A stretch of DNA of 35,847 bases from positions 1 through 35,847 of the forward strand of contig JAIRXP010000039.1 in the NCBI GenBank assembly GCA_031268215.1. The letters run 5' to 3'. The DNA comes from Bifidobacteriaceae bacterium. Its GTDB lineage: Bacteria > Actinomycetota > Actinomycetes > Actinomycetales > WQXJ01. Below, in pieces: positions 23,394 to 31,514 of the stretch (the first letter of the stretch is position 1; every line of letters starts with the position of its first letter). The notes under the pieces were generated by a model that did not search any database, was not told where the DNA came from, and saw nothing but the letters and a program-made list of their open reading frames with translations. Position numbers and translations under genes: made by a program.

Positions 23394-25091
23394 TCAGCCG
23401 GTGCCCAGAACAATCAATGCGAAAGATGCCGCACCGGGATCCGGAGTGCCGATTGACCGGTCACCATGGAGTTTGGAACGCCCACGTTTGGAGGAAAAGG
23501 CGGCGGTTGCCTGAGCCGCTGCGTCAGCGGCCCTCGCCGCCGCCCGCCACGCCCCAGCCAGACCGTCCCCCGCCTCCACCCGGGCTGCCAGGGCGCTGGC
23601 GAAAGGCAGGACGGAATCGACCATGGTCTTGTCGCCGGCACGCGCGCCACCCCGGCTGACAATCCCGTCCGCAAACGCTCGCACCGCCCGCACTGCTCCC
23701 GCCGCGTCCGGCACTACCTCATCGCCCAACTCTCTGGCGGCCGCCTCCAGTCCTGCACCCCAAAGCGCGCCCGAGGTCCCACCGGCGCGTTCTGACCAAG
23801 CCCGCGCCGCCTCAGCCAACACCGTGCCCAAGCCGGGCCCTAGAGGCAGAACCACCGCGACGGCATCGGCGGCGGCTGTGCAGCCAACCACCATCTGAGC
23901 CCCGTGATCCCCATCACCAGCCACCGCGTCAATGGCCCCCAAACGATCTTCATTGGCGGCCAGAATGTCCCGGGCCAGGCCAATCTTCGCCGCCAACTCG
24001 ACAGCCAGGGCGGCCGAACCGGGCGAGCCGGGCCGGACCGGGGGCCGCTCCGCCACTCCTACCGGCACGCTGGCACGCGACGCCCTGAGAGGCGGCTGCC
24101 CTCGCGTGAACGACGCAACGTCCGCGGGGGCCAGCCAGAGGGTTTCCAGCTCATCATCTAAGTAGGTGAAAGACACAGACAGCCCCGCCATATCCAAACT
24201 GGTCACCTGTTCGCCCACCACTGGCGCGACGGGTTCCATACCCGCATCCGCTAGACGTTCAGCGACCCTCCGGTAGATGATCGACAATTCGTCGTACTTG
24301 GTCGCACCGAGCCCGTTGACCAACACTGCCACACGCCGGCCAGCTTCCGGCGGGCGCTCCTCGAACAGACCGTCAACCAGTAGATCCGCCATTTGGTCGG
24401 CGGTGCCGCAGACTGCCTCAGCGGTGCCAGGTTCGCCATGAATCCCTAACCCCACGGCCACGCGCCCGGGCGGGATGGCGAACATGGGCTCCTTGGCACC
24501 GGGAAGCGTACAACCACCGAAGGCCGCGCCAAAGGACCGGGTGGCACGGTTAGCGGCCACCATGACACGTTCAACTTCGTCCAGGCTCTGGCCCGCTTCC
24601 GCCGCGGCACAGGCCATCTTCAGCACGATGAACGCGCCGGCTATACCGCGACGGTCCAGATAGTCTTCGGTTGGAGCGGAGACGATGTCGTCCGTGACCG
24701 CCCGCATACGGACGTCAACTCCTTCCTCACGCAATTTGACGGCGGCCGCTCCGAAGTGCAGGATGTCCCCGGCATAGTTAATGGGGGCGAAGAGGATGCC
24801 GCCGCCATTTGAGGCCGCCTTGGAAACTGCCATGATCTGTTCCGCCGAGGGGGAAGAGAAGATGTTGCCGCAGACGGCGCCATGACCAAAGCCCACGCCA
24901 ACCCAGCCGGCGAAGGCCGGGAAGTGCCCTGATCCACCGCCCATCACCACCGCCACTTGACCTTCAGGCGCCTGGGCGGCCCGGACCACGCCGGCGTCCG
25001 GTACGGCCAGCACCCGACCAGATTGGGCAGCGGTGTAACCCGCCAGTGCCTGGGAAACGAACTCGCGCGGATCATTAACTAACTTGGTCAT
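23394..25091 (-). CDS. Fused DhaK-DhaL dihydroxyacetone/ketose kinase
   Basis: 565 residues, the single-chain ATP-dependent layout. The DhaK domain (about 1-330) has GGGSGHFPAF at 51-60, NYAGD with Asp 109, and the substrate-binding His 218 (LGIHGEPG) that forms a hemiaminal with the ketone. The DhaL domain (about 355-565) has AGDGDHG (Asp 393, Asp 395 for Mg-ATP), AGGTSGALWG and GDKTMVDSVLP. Relatives phosphorylate dihydroxyacetone, glyceraldehyde, or tetruloses such as erythrulose, and sequence alone does not separate these. Its ATG overlaps the stop of the CoA-transferase beta gene (ATGA) and the thiolase follows. A ketose kinase locked into a 3-oxo-acid activation operon is unusual and suggests that the substrate yields both a C3-C4 hydroxy-ketone and an oxo acid (inference). 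Confidence 0.9.
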   Translation of the reverse strand: MTKLVNDPREFVSQALAGYTAAQSGRVLAVPDAGVVRAAQAPEGQVAVVMGGGSGHFPAFAGWVGVGFGHGAVCGNIFSSPSAEQIMAVSKAASNGGGILFAPINYAGDILHFGAAAVKLREEGVDVRMRAVTDDIVSAPTEDYLDRRGIAGAFIVLKMACAAAEAGQSLDEVERVMVAANRATRSFGAAFGGCTLPGAKEPMFAIPPGRVAVGLGIHGEPGTAEAVCGTADQMADLLVDGLFEERPPEAGRRVAVLVNGLGATKYDELSIIYRRVAERLADAGMEPVAPVVGEQVTSLDMAGLSVSFTYLDDELETLWLAPADVASFTRGQPPLRASRASVPVGVAERPPVRPGSPGSAALAVELAAKIGLARDILAANEDRLGAIDAVAGDGDHGAQMVVGCTAAADAVAVVLPLGPGLGTVLAEAARAWSERAGGTSGALWGAGLEAAARELGDEVVPDAAGAVRAVRAFADGIVSRGGARAGDKTMVDSVLPFASALAARVEAGDGLAGAWRAAARAADAAAQATAAFSSKRGRSKLHGDRSIGTPDPGAASFALIVLGTG

Positions 25092-25798
25092 GGCCGTTCA
25101 GCCACCTTCGGGGATGGAATTGGATATGGAGTTGGTAAGAGGTTGGGCAGGGGCTCAGAGAATAGGACGGGGGCGCCGGTGCGCTCTTGGAGGTAATCTC
25201 TGCCAACCCCGGGCGCCAGTGTCCGGGCCAGGAGCCCTCGGGGCGTGACATCGATTACGGCCAACTCGGTGACCACAGTGTTGACGCAGGCCATAGCCGT
25301 CAGCGGCAGGTCGCACCGCCGGACAATCTTGGGACCACCATCTCGGCTGGTGTGTCTCATCATGACGATCACCCGGCGGGCGCCCACGGCCAGGTCCATT
25401 GCGCCGCCAATCCCGGCCAGGCTTCCCTTGCCAGCGCTCCAATTGGCTAGATCGCCGTTGGCGGCCACTTGATAGGCCCCCAATACGGTCGCGTCGAGGC
25501 GACCGCCGCGGGCTATGGCAAACGACACATCATGCCCCACCACTGATGAGCCCACGACCAACCGGACCGGTTCACAGCGGGCATCAATTATGTCCGGATC
25601 TGGCCGGTCCGTCGCGGCCAACGCCTGATAGCCAATCAGACCGTTCTCACAATGGAACATGATCTGCTGAGCGGGATCCACGGCCGCCGGCACCATCACG
25701 GGCATGCCGACTCCAACGTTCACAACCGACTTGGGCTCAAGCAGGGCCGCCACCTGACGGGCCTGCTCTAGTTTGGTCCAACCCGGCAGTGCGTTCAC
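25088..25798 (-). CDS. 3-oxoacid (PcaJ-like) CoA-transferase, beta subunit
   Basis: 236 residues from GTG 25798, overlapping the alpha-subunit stop as GTGA. The family I CoA-transferase beta pattern is clear: NVGVGMPVMVP, the catalytic Glu 51 in HCENGLIG, GGRLDATVLGAYQVAANGDLANW, GIGGAMDLAVGARRVIVMMRHT and VVTELAVIDVTPRGLLAR. It forms the CoA-thioester intermediate through Glu 51 and moves CoA from succinyl-CoA or acetyl-CoA to a 3-oxo acid. Similarity is closest in style to 3-oxoadipate and acetoacetate CoA-transferases. The tail after about residue 215 is Pro-rich and extends past the usual end of the family. Confidence 0.88.
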   Translation of the reverse strand: MNALPGWTKLEQARQVAALLEPKSVVNVGVGMPVMVPAAVDPAQQIMFHCENGLIGYQALAATDRPDPDIIDARCEPVRLVVGSSVVGHDVSFAIARGGRLDATVLGAYQVAANGDLANWSAGKGSLAGIGGAMDLAVGARRVIVMMRHTSRDGGPKIVRRCDLPLTAMACVNTVVTELAVIDVTPRGLLARTLAPGVGRDYLQERTGAPVLFSEPLPNLLPTPYPIPSPKVAERP

Positions 25799-26475
25799 GC
25801 CCCGCCCTCCTCGACATAGATCCGGTCCACGAAGACTCCGGACAGATGCACGTCATCGGGGGCTATGGCACCGGCCGGAACCAATTCCTGGACCTGCACC
25901 ACAGCCGTCGCCGCTGCCATGGCCATCACGGGATTGAACCCTCGCGAGGCGTAGCGGAAACGTAAGTTCCCATATGGGTCGGCCTGGCTGGCTTTGATCA
26001 AGGCGAAGTCGCCATGCAACGGGTCCTCCAACAGGTAGGTCCGGCCACCCATCTGGCGCGTCGCCTTGCCCCGCGCCACTTCAGTTCCCACGCCGGTGGG
26101 CGTATAGAACCCGCCTAGGCCGGCGCCCGCAGACCGCAGCCGTTCCGCCAGGGTGCCCTGCGGAATGACCTCAAGAGCCACCTGGCCGGCATCCAGACGA
26201 GCCCGGAACGCCGCTGCCCCGGCGTGGACCGGGAAGGTTGTCAGCACCCTGGCCACGCAGCCGGCCCCGAACAGCTCCCCGGCATCCCCTGGTACGCCCA
26301 TGCCACAGTTGTTGGTGGTTATGGTCAGATTTCTTGGCCGCAGGCGGGCCAACGCCAGGATCAGTTGGTCCGGGACGCCAATTCCGCCCCAGCCTCCAAC
26401 ATGCACGGTCATGCCGTCGCGTATGCCAGCCACCGCGTCCGCCGCGGTAGCCACAACCTTTGACGTCTGGGTCAC
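25795..26475 (-). CDS. 3-oxoacid (PcaI-like) CoA-transferase, alpha subunit
   Basis: 226 residues from GTG 26475, with AAAGG about 5 bases upstream. It shows the family I alpha-subunit pattern (DGMTVHVGGWGGIGVPDQLILALA, LTITTNNCGMG, IPQGTLAERLRSAGAGLGGFYTPTGVGTEVA, ALIKASQADPYGNLRFRYASRGFNPVMAMAA). GGWGGIG replaces the more common GGFGxxG glycine motif. It pairs with the overlapping beta subunit and lacks the catalytic Glu, which is on that partner. First gene of the first minus-strand catabolic operon, divergent from the ABC importer across 242 bp that contain operators B and C. Confidence 0.88.
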   Translation of the reverse strand: MTQTSKVVATAADAVAGIRDGMTVHVGGWGGIGVPDQLILALARLRPRNLTITTNNCGMGVPGDAGELFGAGCVARVLTTFPVHAGAAAFRARLDAGQVALEVIPQGTLAERLRSAGAGLGGFYTPTGVGTEVARGKATRQMGGRTYLLEDPLHGDFALIKASQADPYGNLRFRYASRGFNPVMAMAAATAVVQVQELVPAGAIAPDDVHLSGVFVDRIYVEEGGA

Positions 26476-26530
26476 GACCTTTACCTGCGCCTTCTATGGG
26501 AGCCGCACGGTGACGGTTCCGTTCACTATC

Positions 26531-26584
26531 CGCACTTTTGTGCGCTCTACGAATCATGGTGGCACCGACCGCGCAGACTGTCAA
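26531..26584 (-). promoter_or_regulatory. Promoter and operator B of the CoA-transferase-DhaKL-thiolase operon
   Basis: On the minus strand, a consensus -35 TTGACA (26584-26579), a 17-base spacer and CACCAT (26561-26556, a weak -10) are followed after 11 bases by the perfect dyad CGCAC-AAAA-GTGCG (26544-26531). The layout matches operator A and the plus-strand operator C, although the -10 match here is poor. Predicted leader length is about 70 bases. Confidence 0.6.
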
Positions 26585-26621
26585 GGAAAACGAATGTCGG
26601 GCGCCGCGCGCCCGTGACCTA

Positions 26622-26677
26622 TTGACGGCCCAACAGGGTCCATGCCAGACTTGTTCCACGCTCCGTACGCTTGTGCG
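26622..26677 (+). promoter_or_regulatory. Promoter and operator C of the ABC importer operon
   Basis: TTGACG (26622-26627), an 18-base spacer and CAGACT (26646-26651) are followed after 12 bases by CGTAC-GCTT-GTGCG (26664-26677), the same dyad with one mismatch in the left half. The predicted start is near 26658, so the dyad lies at about +6 to +20. The GGGAGGG ribosome binding site and ATG 26718 follow. Confidence 0.6.
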
Positions 26678-26717
26678 CTGAGCGAACTCGGGTGAAGACT
26701 TGCCGGGAGGGAGCACG

Positions 26718-29258
26718 ATGCTACGCCGAAGTGGTAACCGTACGGCCTCGCCTCATGATGGGCCGCAGGGCTCGCCAGCGCCGCTCGGCCTTGCCCAAAG
26801 CGGGGCCGCGGACGCCGGGACGGTGCTGCGTGCCAGCGGAATCTCCCAGACCTACGGACCAACTAAAGCTCTTACGAATGTCGATTTTGCCCTGCGAGCA
26901 GGTGAGATAGTAGGGCTCTTGGGGGCAAACGGTGCAGGCAAGTCGACGCTTCTGAACGTCATCGGCGGCACCGTCACCCCGGACCAGGGCGAGCTCTGGA
27001 TCAGCGAGAGCCCCGTCGACCTCTCGACTTACGGCCCGCTGCGATCCCGGCGGGCCGGAGTACAGCGGGTATTCCAGGAACTGTCGGTGTTCCAGAACCT
27101 CTCGGTGACCGCGAACTTCTCACTGACGGCCGAATCCGGAACCAAACTGAACAAGCGCCTAGCCCAACGAGAGGCCAGACACCGGCTCGACGCCGTGTTC
27201 CCGGGCAACGGCATATCGCCCCGGGCAGAGCTGGCCGCCATCCCCCTAGCCCAGCGCCAAATGGTCGAGATAGCCAGGTCCAGCACCGAGCGGTCGCTCA
27301 AGGTCCTAATCCTTGATGAACCCACGTCGGCACTTTCCGCCAAGGCGGCATCTCAGCTTGGGGACTACCTACGGCGCCGGGCGGCCGGCGGACTGTCCAT
27401 AATCTACGTCACCCACAAACTCGATGAGGCTCTCCAGCTATGCGACCGAATCGTGGTACTCCGCGACGGCAAGCTCCACTGGGAAGGCGACGGCCCAGGG
27501 CTAACCCGGGAAACGCTGTTGACCCACCTTGGCGCAGCGCCAGAACCGTCCCCCGTGCCAGAACCGGACGGCCCAGCCGTAGCCGGCGGCGCCAGCCATT
27601 TGTTGACGGTCAAACTGCCGGGGCGAGACCAATCCGCCCCCCAAGAAGTAACCGTTGGCCAGGGCGAAATCGTTGGCCTAGCCGGCCTTGAGGGCGCCGG
27701 GCAGCGCCCACTGCTACGGGCCGTCTTCCAGCACCGCCGGTTCCGGCGGCGCCAAGTTGACCTGCACACCAGCACCGCATACGTCAGCGGGGACCGTCAG
27801 CGCGAAGGCGTCCTGCCGCTTTGGACCGTTCTGGAGAACGTTGGTGTGTCCGCTCTGCGGCGCACATCGACGGCCGGGTTCGTCAACCGGCGTCGCAACC
27901 AATCGATAGCCATGCGTTGGCTCGAAGAACTTGGTTTACAAAACCGGGCGCACTCCCTCGTTGGCGAACTAAGCGGAGGCAACCAGCAACGAGCGCTATT
28001 TGGCCGTGCCCTGGCCAGTGACGCCGGCCTGCTGCTCCTCGACGACCCAACCCGGGGCGTCGACGCCGCCGCCAAAGGCGACATCTACGAGATGCTCAAA
28101 TCAGCGCGGGCAGACGGCAAATCCGCCCTGTTCTACTCAACGGAAAACGCCGAGTTCCAGCAGTGCGACCGGGTCTACGTAATGGCCGATGGCGCCCTGT
28201 CCGCCGAGTTCACGGGTGAGGCCGCCACAGAGGAACGGATAGTCCACGCCTCCTACGCCGCCGCCGGACAAGACACGACCGACCAAGACCGTCAACAGTC
28301 CTATCCGGCTTGGTTGGCCAGCGCCTGGCCAATCGCCAAACGGGCGCTGCGCTGGGGCCCAATGCCGGCAGCCATACTCTTCCTGGCCATGCTTGGAACC
28401 GTTTTCACGGTTCAGCCAAATGCCACCAACCCGGCCATGCTCAACATGCTGTTGCAGTCATCAACCGTCATGGCGGCCGCCGCGATGGCCCAGATGATGT
28501 TCATCCTGGGCGGCGATTTCGATCTTGGCCTGGGCTTCGCGATCGGATTCGTCAACGTGGTGGCGGCCACCTTGCTGACCACCAACCCCGCGCTGGGAGT
28601 GGCGGCACTGGTCTGTGTGGTGGCCGGTTACATCCTCATGGCACTGCTGGTGGAGAAATTCGGGATCCCGTCGGTGGTAGTCACACTGGGGGCGTCATTT
28701 GTCTGGCTCGGCCTGGGAATGCTGCTCCAGCAAGTACCCGGTGGATCCGCGCCCAAGTGGCTGACCGGTCTGATCAGAATAAAGACGGCCCCAATTCCCC
28801 AGAACGCTTGGGTGCTCATAGGGCTCGCGGCGCTGGGAATTCTGATCGTTTCAGTATGGAGGTTCAGCATTATCCTCAAAGCCCTCGGCGCGAACCGCCG
28901 GACCCTGTCCGACCTGGGCTATTCAACCGCCCGCGCTCGAATCATCCTCTACGTTGTGGCCGCCCTCTTCGTCGTGGTGGCCGGGCTGCTTGTGGCCGCC
29001 CACACCACTTCCAGCGACATCAACGCGTCCTCGGCGTTGACTCTGTCATCGGTCGCGGCTGTAATAGTTGGCGGCGCCAGCTTTTCCGGTGGCCGGGTGT
29101 TCCCGCTTGGGGCGGTCTTGGCCGCCGTTGGCCTATCGTTGATCTCGTCACTGCTTGTGTTCATTGGCGTCAATTCACAATACTCAACAGCCGTTGGCGG
29201 CATAGTGCTGATAGCGGTCCTGGCCCTGCGAGCCGTGACTGACAGGGGTGCGAAATGA
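26718..29258 (+). CDS. Fused sugar-type ABC importer: RbsA-like double ATPase plus RbsC-like permease
   Basis: 846 residues from ATG 26718 (GGGAGGGAG just upstream; TTG 26700 is an alternative). ATPase domain 1: Walker A GANGAGKST (69-77), Walker B ILDEPTSAL (198-206), switch His in VTHKL. Domain 2: a degenerate Walker A GLEGAGQR (323-330), as in RbsA, signature LSGGNQQ (418-424) and Walker B LLDDPTRGVD, where the usual catalytic Glu is Asp 443. Domain 2 is also short between its Walker A and the Q-loop region (about 330-360). From about residue 545 a hydrophobic RbsC/AraH-type permease domain of roughly 300 residues follows (LGGDFDLGLGF, VEKFGIPSVVVTLG, VGGASFSGG). Such transporters bring in pentoses, hexoses, polyols or autoinducer-2. 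Fusion of ATPase and permease is uncommon in this family. The gene overlaps the next permease by ATGA. Confidence 0.9.
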   Translation: MLRRSGNRTASPHDGPQGSPAPLGLAQSGAADAGTVLRASGISQTYGPTKALTNVDFALRAGEIVGLLGANGAGKSTLLNVIGGTVTPDQGELWISESPVDLSTYGPLRSRRAGVQRVFQELSVFQNLSVTANFSLTAESGTKLNKRLAQREARHRLDAVFPGNGISPRAELAAIPLAQRQMVEIARSSTERSLKVLILDEPTSALSAKAASQLGDYLRRRAAGGLSIIYVTHKLDEALQLCDRIVVLRDGKLHWEGDGPGLTRETLLTHLGAAPEPSPVPEPDGPAVAGGASHLLTVKLPGRDQSAPQEVTVGQGEIVGLAGLEGAGQRPLLRAVFQHRRFRRRQVDLHTSTAYVSGDRQREGVLPLWTVLENVGVSALRRTSTAGFVNRRRNQSIAMRWLEELGLQNRAHSLVGELSGGNQQRALFGRALASDAGLLLLDDPTRGVDAAAKGDIYEMLKSARADGKSALFYSTENAEFQQCDRVYVMADGALSAEFTGEAATEERIVHASYAAAGQDTTDQDRQQSYPAWLASAWPIAKRALRWGPMPAAILFLAMLGTVFTVQPNATNPAMLNMLLQSSTVMAAAAMAQMMFILGGDFDLGLGFAIGFVNVVAATLLTTNPALGVAALVCVVAGYILMALLVEKFGIPSVVVTLGASFVWLGLGMLLQQVPGGSAPKWLTGLIRIKTAPIPQNAWVLIGLAALGILIVSVWRFSIILKALGANRRTLSDLGYSTARARIILYVVAALFVVVAGLLVAAHTTSSDINASSALTLSSVAAVIVGGASFSGGRVFPLGAVLAAVGLSLISSLLVFIGVNSQYSTAVGGIVLIAVLALRAVTDRGAK

Positions 29259-30322
29259 ACCCGCTCACGACATCCCACGACCTAGTCCACAGCCCAATCC
29301 GCGACCTAATTCACGCCCCAGCTCGCGGCGCGGCCTGGCGCCGGCTGTTTTCACGCCCCTGGACGGGCGCACTGGTCGCGGCAGCCATGCTGTGGTTCTT
29401 GGGTGGCCTGTCATCGGGCGGCCTGAGCTTGCGGTTCCTGGCCGTCAACGCCACCGCAGCGGGCTTCTTGGCGCTAGCGGGTGTGGCCCAAATGACCGTC
29501 ATGGCCTCTGGCGGAGGATCCTTCGACCTGTCGCTCCCATACATAATCACGCTGTCCGCCTACGTTATGTCCGCCGCGTCCGGAGGAATGCTTGGTGGCA
29601 ACCAAGCCATAGCCGTGCTGCTGAGCTTGGCGGTGGGCCTGGGCGCCGGAATGGTCAACGCCCTGCTCGTTTGGTTCCTCCGGATTCCGCCCATGGTGGC
29701 CACTCTGGCCTGCGGATACATCCTCTACAGCCTGATCGTGGGTATCCAGCGATCAAGCACCTCCGTGGCCGGCGGGAGCTTACAGTCTCTGCTGCGAGCG
29801 CAGGTCTTCGGCTTCACTGGGGCCCTGGCGGTCTGCATCGCGACACTGGTCGCCATGTGGGTCTTGCTGCGGCGCACCCGGTACGGCTACTTCCTCCATG
29901 CCATGGGCCAAAACCGCGAAGCTGCCAGACTGTCCGGAGTGCCCCTGGGCACCATGACCCTGATCACATTCTCAGTGTCTGGCCTGTTGGCCGCCTGGCT
30001 GGGAGTACTGATTTCTTCCTTCCAAGGCGCGCCTTCGACGAACCTCGGAACCACTTACCTAATGGGTTCGGTGGCCGCAGTTGTGGTTGGCGGCACAAGC
30101 ATCAGCGGCGGCCAGACCTCCGTCTGGGGAACCACCCTGGGGGCGTTCGTCCTCACCTTCGTAGTCACCGACCTCATTGTCTGGCAACTTCAACCAGGCT
30201 TCCAGCATCTCATTCAGGGACTCATCGTGATCGCCACGGTCGCGGTGACAAAGCTGGCCGAAATCCGACGTGGCACAACACGAAGTAAACAACACACGGC
30301 CCAAGAAAGGGGCTCAAAGTGA
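29255..30322 (+). CDS. Sugar-type ABC transporter permease (RbsC/AraH-like)
   Basis: 355 residues, ATG overlapping the fusion-gene stop (ATGA) and its own stop overlapping the GTG of the binding-protein gene. A hydrophilic N-terminus of about 35 residues is followed by 8-10 hydrophobic helices. Family landmarks are ASGGGSFDLSLPYII (the usual GGIDLS motif altered to GGSFDLS), LRIPPMVATLACGYI, RYGYFLHAMGQNREAARLSGVP (the cytoplasmic EAA-like coupling loop) and VVVGGTSISGGQTSVWGTTLGA. It should pair with the permease half of the fusion protein to form a heterodimeric channel in the plasma membrane. Confidence 0.9.
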   Translation: MNPLTTSHDLVHSPIRDLIHAPARGAAWRRLFSRPWTGALVAAAMLWFLGGLSSGGLSLRFLAVNATAAGFLALAGVAQMTVMASGGGSFDLSLPYIITLSAYVMSAASGGMLGGNQAIAVLLSLAVGLGAGMVNALLVWFLRIPPMVATLACGYILYSLIVGIQRSSTSVAGGSLQSLLRAQVFGFTGALAVCIATLVAMWVLLRRTRYGYFLHAMGQNREAARLSGVPLGTMTLITFSVSGLLAAWLGVLISSFQGAPSTNLGTTYLMGSVAAVVVGGTSISGGQTSVWGTTLGAFVLTFVVTDLIVWQLQPGFQHLIQGLIVIATVAVTKLAEIRRGTTRSKQHTAQERGSK

Positions 30323-31437
30323 CTACTATCCCTCAACCCATGAGAAGAATCGTGATCGCAGCGGCGGCCATCGCGCTGGGAATAGGCGGGCTGGCCGCCT
30401 GTGATTCTGGCGGAGATGATTCGCCCTCCGGCGGAAAGAACTCCGGAGCGCAAGCGGAAGACCAGGAACCCATGAAGGGCAAGCCGATCACCATCGGAAT
30501 CAGCCAGCCGTTCATGACCAACGCCTGGCAGCAGGCCTTGGTCGTCTCAGCCGAAGACGCCCGCGACGCCCTCAACGCCGCCGGCTATAACATCAAGCTC
30601 GAAATCCTCGACGCTAACTCAAATCCGCAGACGCAAGTCCAGCAGATCAATGACCTGACCCTCAAGGGGGTCGACGTTCTGTTGGTCAATCCCGCTTCCG
30701 TCAGCGCCCTCGACGGCGCGATCGAAGCGGCCATCGCGGCGGGAGTGCCAACGATCTCCTTCGCTGATGGCCCAGTCACATCCACCGAGCCGATCGAGCT
30801 GGAATTCGATGTCGCGGGCGGCCAAGAGGCGATCGCCCGGCAAACCTTCGACCTGATCAACGGAAAAGGCAAGGTCCTGAACATCCGCGGTGGTGCTGGA
30901 TCCGGAGCCGATCCGATCTGGCAGTCAGGTGTAGACGCTGCCCTGGCGGATTACCCAGATATTGAGATTGTCGCGGAAGTCTTCGGCGAATGGGATGAAT
31001 CAACCACCCAGCAGCGGGTTTCGGGAATCATGTCCACGCTCCCTGAGGTTGATGCCATCCTGACCCAAGGACAAATGGGTTATGGCGCGGCCCAGGCCTT
31101 TCTGGCTGCCGGACGGGAGGTGCCGCTCCAGATCTTCGGCACCCCGGGCGTCGAGCTGAAATTCTGGCAACAACTTAACAAGGACAAAGGCTATGTCACC
31201 AAGGCCAGTTCATGCGACGCGGGGATCGGATCAATCGCCGTCAATGTGGCGGTGGCTCTGCTAAATGGGCAGGACGTTCCGAAGCGCATGAACGCTCCCT
31301 TCATTACCATTGAACAGACTGATCTTGATCAGTTCATCGTCGACATGGAGGACGCGGGAGTCGATTCGGCGTTCAAGAACTACGATTACCAATGGACTTT
31401 GGAGAACATCCTCACTCAGGACGTCACCGTTCCCTGA
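30319..31437 (+). CDS. Sugar-type ABC transporter substrate-binding lipoprotein
   Basis: 372 residues from GTG 30319 with GAAAGGGG upstream. The signal peptide ends in the lipobox LAAC (Cys 28) and is followed by a Ser/Gly/Asp-rich linker. The mature part is a type I periplasmic-binding-protein fold of the RbsB/XylF class (ITIGISQPFMTNAWQQALVVSAED, DANSNPQTQVQQINDLTLKGVDVLLVNPAS, ISFADGPV, VLNIRGGAGSGAD, DAILTQGQMGYGAAQAF). It is tethered to the outer face of the membrane and delivers ligand to the adjacent permeases. Aromatic residues near the start of the fold (FMTNAWQQ) are where sugars stack in relatives. A substantial hairpin follows the gene. Confidence 0.92.
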   Translation: MTTIPQPMRRIVIAAAAIALGIGGLAACDSGGDDSPSGGKNSGAQAEDQEPMKGKPITIGISQPFMTNAWQQALVVSAEDARDALNAAGYNIKLEILDANSNPQTQVQQINDLTLKGVDVLLVNPASVSALDGAIEAAIAAGVPTISFADGPVTSTEPIELEFDVAGGQEAIARQTFDLINGKGKVLNIRGGAGSGADPIWQSGVDAALADYPDIEIVAEVFGEWDESTTQQRVSGIMSTLPEVDAILTQGQMGYGAAQAFLAAGREVPLQIFGTPGVELKFWQQLNKDKGYVTKASSCDAGIGSIAVNVAVALLNGQDVPKRMNAPFITIEQTDLDQFIVDMEDAGVDSAFKNYDYQWTLENILTQDVTVP

Positions 31438-31445
31438 CGGGGGCT

Positions 31446-31484
31446 GGCCGGCCGTGTCCGTCCGCCGGAGGGGCACGGCCGGCC
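31446..31484 (+). terminator. Strong GC hairpin between binding protein and cyclase-family gene
   Basis: GGCCGGCCGTG (31446-31456) pairs perfectly with CACGGCCGGCC (31474-31484), an 11-bp stem, with a 17-base loop that can form a small inner TCCG/CGGA stem. There is no T-tract. It is probably a partial terminator or a 3' stabilising structure that lets the binding protein be made in excess over downstream genes. Confidence 0.6.
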
Positions 31485-31514
31485 CCAAAGACCGCACTAG
31501 CTAGAGGAGCGATT

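Noticed and set aside
22176..26475. Reading the CoA-transferase and thiolase genes as pcaIJ-pcaF of aromatic beta-ketoadipate degradation
   Set aside because: The similarity is real, but no ring-cleavage or lactone-isomerase genes (pcaGHBCD, cat genes) are present, and the neighbours are a sugar-type importer and a ketose kinase. Gene symbols were therefore withheld.
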